Positions 5,892 through 15,529 of a DNA stretch of 15,529 nucleotides are shown here, piece after piece; within the stretch, counting starts at the first letter, position 1; every line of letters begins with the position of its first letter. The stretch comes from CALBZE01 sp036381255 (GTDB taxonomy: Bacteria > Gemmatimonadota > Gemmatimonadetes > Longimicrobiales > RSA9). The stretch spans positions 1-15,529 of the forward strand of contig DASVDG010000056.1 of NCBI GenBank assembly GCA_036381255.1, read 5' to 3'. Both the position numbers and the translations under genes were made by a program. Below the pieces are notes generated by a model. That model ran no database searches and was not told the origin of the DNA. It saw only the letters and a program-made list of their open reading frames with translations.

Positions 5892-6617
5892 ATGACGGAT
5901 AAGAAGCCGAAGAATCCAGGCTGGGCGGGGGAGACCGGGGAGTTCTCCGGTTTGACCGAGGCCGAGATCCGGGGCACGGAGTACGTCGGCGTCCGGCCGG
6001 TCGAGGGCGGGCACCCCGGCGGTGCGTGCTCCTATCCCTACCAGCTCGCGGAGAAACGCCCGGACGCGCCGCTGTTCACGGGGCCGTACCGGGAGCGGCT
6101 GGAGAAGATCCTGTCGCGCTATCCCGACCGGCAGGCGGCGCTGCTGCCGGCGCTGAACCTGGCGCAGGAGATCCGCGGGTACGTCTCCCCGGAGACGATG
6201 GCCGAGGTCGCCCGCGAGCTCGACCTCTCGCCCGCCTACGTCCGCGGCGTGGCCACGTTCTACACCATGTACAACAAGGCGCCGGTCGGCCGCTACCTGG
6301 TGCAGGTGTGCACGAACGTGTGCTGCAACCTGTGCGGCGCCGACGAGGTGATGGAGGCGTTCCTGGCCGCGACCGGCACGGAGCCGGGCGAGACGACGGA
6401 GGACGGCGTCTTCACGGTGATCGAGGCGGAATGCCTCGGCGCCTGTGGCTTTCCGACCGCCGTGCAGATCAACGAGCGGTACTTCGAGAACGTCGAGCCC
6501 GACGACGTCCCCGCGATTCTGGAGCGGCTCCGTTCCGAAGCCGGCGCGGGCGCGGGCGTCGCACCCGCTTCGCCCTCGCCCTCGGCCGGGGCCGAGCGGG
6601 GCGGGGAGGAGGCATAG
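5892..6617 (+). CDS. nuoE: NADH-quinone oxidoreductase subunit E
   Basis: NuoE is the 24 kDa-type thioredoxin-fold subunit carrying the [2Fe-2S] cluster N1a in the NADH module. Helical N-domain sequence typical of the family starts near residue 66 (PYRERLEKILSRYPDR). The cluster ligands are Cys140, Cys145, Cys181 and Cys185, in VCTNVCCNLCGA and ECLGACGFPTA. Two further cysteines (144 and 148) lie inside the binding loop, which is unusual. At 241 residues it is much longer than the common ~165. There is a ~62-residue N-terminal extension with no recognised fold (one Cys, position 46) and a ~25-residue Ala/Gly/Pro/Ser C-terminal tail. The ATG is supported by tgagg 7 nt upstream, and third codon positions are G/C-rich throughout the extension. 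Its TAG abuts the nuoF ATG. Confidence 0.95.
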   Translation: MTDKKPKNPGWAGETGEFSGLTEAEIRGTEYVGVRPVEGGHPGGACSYPYQLAEKRPDAPLFTGPYRERLEKILSRYPDRQAALLPALNLAQEIRGYVSPETMAEVARELDLSPAYVRGVATFYTMYNKAPVGRYLVQVCTNVCCNLCGADEVMEAFLAATGTEPGETTEDGVFTVIEAECLGACGFPTAVQINERYFENVEPDDVPAILERLRSEAGAGAGVAPASPSPSAGAERGGEEA

Positions 6618-7919
<1,302 letters not shown>

Positions 7920-7939
7920 GCGCACGGGTCGACGACGAA

Positions 7940-7974
7940 CCGTAGCGGGGCCACGATCGGCGACGAGGCTACGG
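7940..7974 (+). other. Inverted repeat next to the nuoG ribosome site
   Basis: ccgtagc (7940-7946) and gctacgg (7968-7974) form a perfect 7 bp stem with a 21 nt loop in the 66 nt nuoF-nuoG gap. The right arm reaches into the ggggagga ribosome site (7973-7980). An effect on nuoG translation is possible but unproven. Confidence 0.45.
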
Positions 7975-7985
7975 GGAGGAGAACG

Positions 7986-9611
7986 TTGGGAGCCAACGAG
8001 CAGAAGGAAACGGTCACCTGCACCATCAACGGCGTGCAGGTCGAGGTCCCGAAGGGGACGCGGATCATCGAGGCCGCGGAGCAGGCGGGCGTCGGGATCC
8101 CGCATTATTGCTACCACCCGGGGCTGTCGGCGCCGGCCATGTGCCGCATGTGCCTGGTCGAGGTCGAGGGGATGCCGAAGCTGACGCCGGCGTGCGTCAC
8201 GCAGGTGGCCGACGGGCAGGTGATCGACACGGAGAGCGAGAAGGCGAAGACCGCGCGGACCGGCGTCCTCGAGTTCTATCTGGTCAACCACCCGCTGGAC
8301 TGCCCGGTCTGCGACCAGGCGGGCGAGTGCAAGCTCCAGGACTACGCGGCGCAGGAAGGGCGCAAGCACGGGCGGTTCCAGGAGGCGAAGCGCGTCTTCG
8401 GGCGCGACGACTTCGGCGGCGACATCCTCTACGAGGGGAGCCGCTGCATCATGTGCACGCGCTGCGTGCGCTTCATGCGCGAGATCGCCGGCGACGATGC
8501 GCTGGGCGTGGTGCAGCGCGGGAACCGCTCGGTCATCGACACCTTCTTCGAAGACGGCCTGGAAGACTCGATGTGGGCGGGCAACATCGTCGACATCTGC
8601 CCGGTCGGCGCGCTGATCTCGAAGGACTTCCTGCACAAGGCCCGGGCCTGGGACCTGGACCGGACGCCGTCGATCTGCACCGGCTGCTCGCAGGGGTGCA
8701 ACATCCGGATCGAGACGCGGGACAACGTGGTGCAGCGTCTCAAGCCGCGCGCGAATCCGGACGTCAATTCCTACTGGATGTGCGACTACGGCCGGCACCG
8801 CTACGAGTGGATGAACCGCCTCGACCGGATCGAGGCACCGCTGGTCCGCGATGCGGGCGGCAAGCTCGTCGCGACGACGTGGCAGCAGGCCGTGACCGCG
8901 CTCGTCGAGCGGCTCGCGGCGGTGCGCGGGAACGCGCCGGTCTACGCGGTCGGCTCGGCGATGCACGCCAACGAGGACAACGGCCTGCTGGCGCGGCTGG
9001 TGGACGTGCTGGGCGGCGGTGAGCGGGTGTACCGCTCGGCGCGCGCCGAGGACGAGGTCGCGTGCCCCGGGTTCCCGAAGCTGGCGCGGCGGCGCGATCT
9101 CGCGCCGAACGGGCTCGGCCTCGAGGCGCTCGGCTTCACCCGTACCGGCGACGACCAGGCGCGGGGCGGCGTGAGCGCCGCGGCCGGCGCGACGTTGCTG
9201 GTGCTCGGCGACGAGCTCGCCGACCTGCCCGAAGATTTCGGCGCCGACGCCGGCGTGTTCGTCTACCTGGGCGAGCACCTGGGGCCGGCGGCGAGGAACG
9301 CGGACTTCGTGCTTCCGGTCACGACGTTCGCGGAGCAGGAGGGCACGTTCACGAACTTCGAAGGGCGGGTCCAGCGGTTCTGGCCGGCGCTCCAGGCGCC
9401 CGGCATCGCGAGGCCGGCGTGGCAGGTGCTGGGCGTGGTGCTGGCGGGGCTGGACGATGCGCAGGCGCCGGCGACCGCGTCGGACGCATTCCTGAGGCTG
9501 GGTGAGGTGAGTCCGGCGTTCCAGGGCCTCGCCTACGAGATGCTGGGCACGCGCGGCGCGCTCCTGAACGAACGGGTCAAGATCGCCGCCGGCGGCGCGG
9601 AGGTGGTGTGA
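7986..9611 (+). CDS. nuoG: NADH-quinone oxidoreductase subunit G (short form)
   Basis: NuoG is the large iron-sulfur subunit of the NADH module. Cluster sites in order are N1b (Cys42, 53, 56, 70), N3-type His-ligated [4Fe-4S] (His102, Cys106, 109, 115), N4/N5-type (Cys154, 157, 160 with Cys205) and N7 (Cys231, 234, 238, 266). Numbering is by position; conventional cluster names should be checked by alignment. The molybdopterin-oxidoreductase-like part (~280-541) is heavily reduced. Total length is 541, against ~780-910 in Thermus and E. coli. The conserved EQEGTFTNFEGRVQRFWPAL is kept near residues 451-470. The start is TTG, supported by ggggagga (7973-7980) at 5 nt and by the ferredoxin-like N-terminus beginning right after it. 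Its stop overlaps the nuoH ATG by one base. Confidence 0.96.
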   Translation: MGANEQKETVTCTINGVQVEVPKGTRIIEAAEQAGVGIPHYCYHPGLSAPAMCRMCLVEVEGMPKLTPACVTQVADGQVIDTESEKAKTARTGVLEFYLVNHPLDCPVCDQAGECKLQDYAAQEGRKHGRFQEAKRVFGRDDFGGDILYEGSRCIMCTRCVRFMREIAGDDALGVVQRGNRSVIDTFFEDGLEDSMWAGNIVDICPVGALISKDFLHKARAWDLDRTPSICTGCSQGCNIRIETRDNVVQRLKPRANPDVNSYWMCDYGRHRYEWMNRLDRIEAPLVRDAGGKLVATTWQQAVTALVERLAAVRGNAPVYAVGSAMHANEDNGLLARLVDVLGGGERVYRSARAEDEVACPGFPKLARRRDLAPNGLGLEALGFTRTGDDQARGGVSAAAGATLLVLGDELADLPEDFGADAGVFVYLGEHLGPAARNADFVLPVTTFAEQEGTFTNFEGRVQRFWPALQAPGIARPAWQVLGVVLAGLDDAQAPATASDAFLRLGEVSPAFQGLAYEMLGTRGALLNERVKIAAGGAEVV

Positions 9612-10924
9612 TGCACGAGATCGGCGCGCTTTCGCCGACGGCGTTCCTGATCAGCTCCGGGATCAAGGTCACCGCGGTCTTCACGGTGGTCATGGTCACC
9701 GTGGCGTTCCTCACGCTGCTCGAACGCTGGCTTTCGGCATGGATCCAGGACCGGCTCGGCCCGAACCGGGTCGGCCCGCGCGGCATCCTCCAGCCGATCG
9801 CGGACGGGCTGAAGAACATCCTGAAGGAGGAGACGCTGCCGAGGGAGGCCTCGCGGCTCTTCTTCGTGCTCGCGCCGATGCTGTCGATCATCCCGGCGCT
9901 CATGACGTTCGCGGTCATCCCGTTCGCGGCGCCGCTCCCCACGCCCTGGGGGTTGGTCGACATGATCGTCGCGGACCTTCCGATCGGGATCCTCTTCATC
10001 CTGGCGCTGACGAGCCTCGGCGTGTACGGCATCGTCATGGCCGGCTGGGCGTCGAACAACAAGTACGCGTTCCTGGGCGGGCTGCGCTCGAGCGGGCAGA
10101 TGGTCAGCTACGAGGTCGCGCTCGGGCTCAGCCTGATCCCGGTCTTCATGCTGGTCGGCAACGTGACGCTGCCCGAGGTCGTGTGGACGCAGCAGGAGGG
10201 CGTCGGCCTCTGGTTCGCGCTCCCGCTCGGGCTGGCGTTCTTCTTCTTCGTGGTCTCCGCGTTCGCCGAGTGCAACCGCCTGCCGTTCGACCTGCCGGAG
10301 GCGGAGTCTGAGCTGGTGACCGGCTACCACACCGAGTACTCCTCGATGAAATTCAGCATGTTCTTCATCGCGGAATACGCGAACATGCTGACCGCCTCGG
10401 CGCTCATGGCGACGCTGTTCCTGGGTGGGTGGGACATCCCGTTCACGAACTGGGACGACATGACGATCGTCGCGCCGGGCGTGGTCGCGGGCGCCGCGCC
10501 GAGCGTGCTGAAGACGGTGCTCACGCTGGGGGCGTTCGTGACGAAGACCGCCTTCTTCATCCTGCTCTTCATGTGGGTGCGCTGGACGCTGCCGCGGTTC
10601 CGCTACGACCAGGTCATGCACCTGGGGTGGAAGGTGATGCTGCCGTCCGCGCTCGGGTACATCGCGCTCATGGGCACCAGCATCCTGGTGCTGGACGCCA
10701 TCGGCCTCGAGTTCGGGTTCGTCTACGGGCTGATCCTGACGGCGGTGAACCTTGCGGCCACAGTGGTGTTCCTGTGGGTGGTCGACCGGGACCGTGTGAT
10801 CGCGGGCGCGTCGGCCCGGCGCGCGGTCGGGCCGCTCCCGAGGAGGCCGGCGCTGGTGTTCGAGGGCGCGCCGGTGGGCGCGGCGGAGGCGCAGCCGGAA
10901 TACGCGCCCGCGCACTCCGAATGA
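9611..10924 (+). CDS. nuoH: NADH-quinone oxidoreductase subunit H
   Basis: NuoH is the ND1-type membrane subunit linking the quinone site to the proton channels, with about eight helices. Motifs seen are LERWLSAWIQDRLGPNRVGP (37-56) and the charged quinone-site loop AECNRLPFDLPEAESELVTG (219-238), with TEYSSMKFSMFF after it. The frame also allows a GTG at 9608. The ATG at 9611 (TGATG overlap with nuoG) is preferred because ggagg (9599-9603) is then 7 nt away rather than 4. At 437 residues it has a ~40-residue polar, Ala/Pro/Arg-rich C-terminal tail after the last helix (from ~392), longer than in E. coli (325). Confidence 0.98.
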   Translation: MHEIGALSPTAFLISSGIKVTAVFTVVMVTVAFLTLLERWLSAWIQDRLGPNRVGPRGILQPIADGLKNILKEETLPREASRLFFVLAPMLSIIPALMTFAVIPFAAPLPTPWGLVDMIVADLPIGILFILALTSLGVYGIVMAGWASNNKYAFLGGLRSSGQMVSYEVALGLSLIPVFMLVGNVTLPEVVWTQQEGVGLWFALPLGLAFFFFVVSAFAECNRLPFDLPEAESELVTGYHTEYSSMKFSMFFIAEYANMLTASALMATLFLGGWDIPFTNWDDMTIVAPGVVAGAAPSVLKTVLTLGAFVTKTAFFILLFMWVRWTLPRFRYDQVMHLGWKVMLPSALGYIALMGTSILVLDAIGLEFGFVYGLILTAVNLAATVVFLWVVDRDRVIAGASARRAVGPLPRRPALVFEGAPVGAAEAQPEYAPAHSE

Positions 10925-10957
10925 TTTGAACGACGGCTGACGAACGGAGCCGCTGCA

Positions 10958-11451
10958 ATGGCGATCGGCGTAAAGACAATGAAGCGACCGCGGGGGACCC
11001 CGTCGTACATGCGGGCGACCCTGAAGGGGATGGCGCTCACGTTCCGGCACCTGGTGAACCCGAAGAAGGTGACGCTCCAGTACCCGGACGAGAAGCCGGA
11101 CCTCTCGCCGCGGTGGCGCGGGACGCACCGGATGGAGGTGCACGCGGACGGCCGGCCGAAGTGCGTGGCGTGCGGGCTGTGCCCGACGATCTGCCCCGCC
11201 AACTGCATCCGGCTGGTCCCGGGCGAGGACGACCAGGGCAACCGCTACCCCGTGGTGTACGAGATCGACGAGTTCCGCTGCATCTTCTGCGGGATGTGCC
11301 AGGAGGTCTGCCCGGTCGAGGCGATCCACGTGGGGCAGGACTACGAGAACGCGGAGTACTCGCGGGAGCGCTTCGTGTACGATCTGGACCGGCTGATGGC
11401 GCAGGATCACCCGGTCACCGAGCTGTGGGACCCGAGCGATCCGTTGAGCCA

Positions 11452-11455
<4 letters not shown>
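10958..11455 (+). CDS. nuoI: NADH-quinone oxidoreductase subunit I
   Basis: NuoI is the TYKY-type ferredoxin subunit with two [4Fe-4S] clusters (N6a and N6b) relaying electrons from NuoG to cluster N2. Ligands are Cys69, 72, 75 and 79 (CVACGLCPTICP) and Cys108, 111, 114 and 118 (CIFCGMCQEVCP). The last Cys of each motif ligates the other cluster, as in 8Fe ferredoxins. The N-terminal ~30 residues form an amphipathic basic segment that would lie on the membrane. The ATG has ggag (10946-10949) 8 nt upstream. The 165-residue length is normal. Its stop overlaps the nuoJ start (ATGA). Confidence 0.98.
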
Positions 11456-11964
<509 letters not shown>

Positions 11965-11967
11965 GCC

Positions 11968-12261
11968 GTGTTGACGAACTCGCTGGTGCTGTCGGCGATC
12001 CTGTTCTCCATCGGTGTGCTCGGCGTGGTGATCCGCCGCAACGCGATCATTCTGTTCCTCTGCATCGAGCTGATGCTCAATGCGGTGAACCTGGCGTTCG
12101 TCGCGCTGTCGCGGTCGGTCGGGATCGAGGGTCAGGTGTTCGTGTTCTTCGTCATGGCGGTGGCGGCCGCGGAGGCGGCCGTCGGGCTGGCGATCGTGAT
12201 CTCGATCTTCCGCCACGCCGAGACGGTGGACCTGAAGAATTTCAACCTGCTGCGGTGGTAG
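11968..12261 (+). CDS. nuoK: NADH-quinone oxidoreductase subunit K
   Basis: NuoK is the ND4L-type subunit with three helices. Two buried glutamates in the membrane form part of the proton path: Glu34 (CIELMLNAVNLAF) and Glu69 (AAAEAAVGLAIVI), equivalent to Glu36 and Glu72 of E. coli. The 97-residue length is typical. The start is GTG, supported by ggaggg (11954-11959) 8 nt upstream; a TTG is the next codon but is less well placed. Three bases separate it from nuoJ. It is followed by the longest gap in the operon. Confidence 0.97.
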   Translation: MLTNSLVLSAILFSIGVLGVVIRRNAIILFLCIELMLNAVNLAFVALSRSVGIEGQVFVFFVMAVAAAEAAVGLAIVISIFRHAETVDLKNFNLLRW

Positions 12262-12270
12262 GGCGTCGGG

Positions 12271-12422
12271 GGTCAGTGGCCAGCGGGCAGTGGTCAGTGG
12301 TCAGTGGTTCGACGCAAGACGCGGCAGAACGCCGGTTGCTGAAGGCTGAATGCTGACAACTGACGACTGACAACTAACAACTGACAACTACCACCCGACG
12401 ACCGAATCCTGAATCCTCAAAG
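12271..12422. repeat. Inverted heptamer-repeat array between nuoK and nuoL
   Basis: The left block 12271-12305 has five in-phase 7-mers: ggtcagt, ggccagc, gggcagt, ggtcagt, ggtcagt. After a 33 bp non-repeat core (12306-12338), the right block 12339-12422 has twelve in-phase 7-mers. They begin ctgaagg, ctgaatg, then ctgacaa, ctgacga, ctgacaa, ctaacaa, ctgacaa, and become degenerate towards nuoL (ccgacga, ccgaatc, ctgaatc). The right unit ctgacaa is nearly the reverse complement of the left unit (ctgacca when rotated). The blocks therefore form an imperfect inverted repeat able to fold into a long stem. The array fills nearly the whole 166 bp gap and codes for nothing recognisable. Confidence 0.85.
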
Positions 12423-12427
12423 GATAC

Positions 12428-14458
<2,031 letters not shown>

Positions 14459-14465
14459 GGGCGGC

Positions 14466-15529
14466 ATGGAAGGCTTCCTGAACTCGATCCAATACTCGGC
14501 CTGGGCGCTCCACTTCCTGCTGCTCTTCCCGGTGGCGGGGATGGCGGCGGTGCTGGCGAGCCCGGCGGCGCGGGCGAAGCACGTCGCGTTCGGCGTGGCG
14601 TTCGTCGAGATGCTGGTCTCGCTGCCGCTCTGGGCGGCGTTCAACCCGGCGTCCGGGGCGTTCCAGTTCACGCTCGACGAGGCGCTGGGCTGGATCCCGA
14701 GCTGGGGGATCCACTACCAGGTCGGGATCGACGGGATCAGCGTGCTGCTGGTGTTGCTGACGACGGTACTGACGCCGATCGCGGTGCTCGGGTCGTTCCG
14801 GTACATCCAGACGCGGGAGAAGACGTTCTACGCGATGATGCTCCTGCTGGAGACGGGGGTGGTCGGGGTCTTCGTGGCGCTCGACGTGTTCCTGTTCTTC
14901 ATGTTCTGGGAGCTGATGCTGGTGCCGATGTACTTCATCATCGGCATCTGGGGCGGCGAGCGTCGGGTCTACGCGGCGATCAAGTTCTTCCTGTACACGG
15001 CAATCGGCTCGCTCCTGATGCTGGTCGGGATCCTGTACCTGGTCTTCAAGTTCCAGGCGCAGACCGGCGAGCTGTCGTTCCTGTACACGGACCTGCTGAA
15101 CGTCTCGCTGACGTTCCGGGAGCAGGTCTGGCTGTTCGGCGCGTTCGCGCTGGCGTTCCTGATCAAGGTGCCGGTCTTCCCGTTCCACACATGGCTGCCG
15201 GATGCGCACGTGGAAGCGCCGACGCCGGGGTCGGTCATCCTGGCCGCGGTGCTGCTGAAGCTGGGCGCGTACGGGTTCCTGCGGTTCCTGCTGCCGCTAT
15301 TCCCGCAGGCGGCGACGCACCCGACGATCGTGGCGGTGCTGCTCGTGCTGGGGCTGATCGGCGTACTGTACGCGGCGTGGGTCGCGGCGGTGCAGCCGGA
15401 CGCGAAGAAGCTGATCGCGTACACGTCGGTGGCGCACATGGGCTTCGTGGTGCTCGGCATCTTCGCGCTGACCGTGCAGGGCGTGCAGGGCGGGATGATC
15501 ATCATGCTCTCGCACGGGGCGTCGACGGG
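14466..15529 (+). CDS. nuoM: NADH-quinone oxidoreductase subunit M (3' partial)
   Basis: NuoM is the ND4-type antiporter-like subunit. The frame runs from ATG 14466 to the window edge without a stop, giving 354 residues of the usual ~500. Pump residues visible are Glu149 (FFMFWELMLVPMYFIIG), Lys234 (FLIKVPVFPFHTWLPDAHVE) and Lys265 (LLKLGAYGFLRF), with His241 and His248 in the conserved segment. The start lies 7 bases after the nuoL stop, with gaggg (14457-14461) just before it. nuoN would be expected next, outside the window. About nine or ten membrane helices are contained here. The gene is truncated only by the window boundary, not broken. Confidence 0.97.
   Translation, partial: MEGFLNSIQYSAWALHFLLLFPVAGMAAVLASPAARAKHVAFGVAFVEMLVSLPLWAAFNPASGAFQFTLDEALGWIPSWGIHYQVGIDGISVLLVLLTTVLTPIAVLGSFRYIQTREKTFYAMMLLLETGVVGVFVALDVFLFFMFWELMLVPMYFIIGIWGGERRVYAAIKFFLYTAIGSLLMLVGILYLVFKFQAQTGELSFLYTDLLNVSLTFREQVWLFGAFALAFLIKVPVFPFHTWLPDAHVEAPTPGSVILAAVLLKLGAYGFLRFLLPLFPQAATHPTIVAVLLVLGLIGVLYAAWVAAVQPDAKKLIAYTSVAHMGFVVLGIFALTVQGVQGGMIIMLSHGAST

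Noticed and set aside
3677..5977. Long - strand open frame opposite nuoB-nuoE, with similar ones at 9533-11452 and 12713-14671
   Set aside because: These are the same antisense effect over well-supported nuo genes. Their sequences are low-complexity and have no recognisable fold.
11113..11451. Upstream extension of the nuoJ frame
   Set aside because: It lies entirely within nuoI in another frame and has no membrane or NuoJ-like sequence. The ATG at 11452 gives the normal NuoJ length.
12271..12422. Heptamer array considered as a CRISPR array or IS remnant
   Set aside because: The units are 7 bp with no spacers, there is no transposase fragment, and no target-site duplication is visible. It is better described as a simple inverted tandem repeat.

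Overview
The window is GC-rich bacterial DNA dominated by a proton-pumping NADH:quinone oxidoreductase (respiratory complex I, NDH-1) operon. All genes from nuoA to nuoL are present and intact, and nuoM runs off the right edge. They follow the usual A-B-C-D-E-F-G-H-I-J-K-L-M order on the + strand. nuoC and nuoD are separate genes rather than the nuoCD fusion of E. coli. The organism is an aerobic or facultatively respiring bacterium. The GC-rich codon use, short NuoG, KSTYAR-type dCTP deaminase and Ig-like plus RCC1-like surface protein would fit Gemmatimonadota or a neighbouring phylum, but that placement is inference and not secure.

Layout. Positions 2-1429 hold the C-terminal part of a probable surface protein with Ig-like sequence and a seven-blade RCC1-like propeller; its start lies left of the window. 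A GC-rich hairpin follows, then a 94-residue two-helix membrane protein of unknown function (1568-1852). Positions 1853-2127 hold no gene I can support, only hairpins and a small hexamer repeat. dcd (dCTP deaminase) is on the - strand at 2128-2682. The 166 bp between dcd and nuoA is a divergent promoter region. It has a consensus -35 with a 17 bp spacer that is itself almost entirely a perfect palindrome, and a near-consensus Rex operator just downstream of the predicted start site. The nuo genes then run from 2849 to the right edge, mostly with overlaps or gaps under 70 bp. The exception is a 166 bp gap between nuoK and nuoL filled by an unusual array of in-phase 7 bp repeats.

Function. NuoE, NuoF and NuoG form the NADH-oxidising module (FMN plus Fe-S clusters, including the N7 site). 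NuoB, NuoC, NuoD and NuoI carry electrons to quinone. NuoA, NuoH, NuoJ, NuoK, NuoL and NuoM are membrane subunits that move protons. The Rex-like site suggests the operon is switched by the NADH/NAD+ ratio.

I see no defence system, mobile element, tRNA, rRNA or CRISPR array. The most interesting signals are regulatory or repeat-based: the Rex-like site, the spacer palindrome and the heptamer array.
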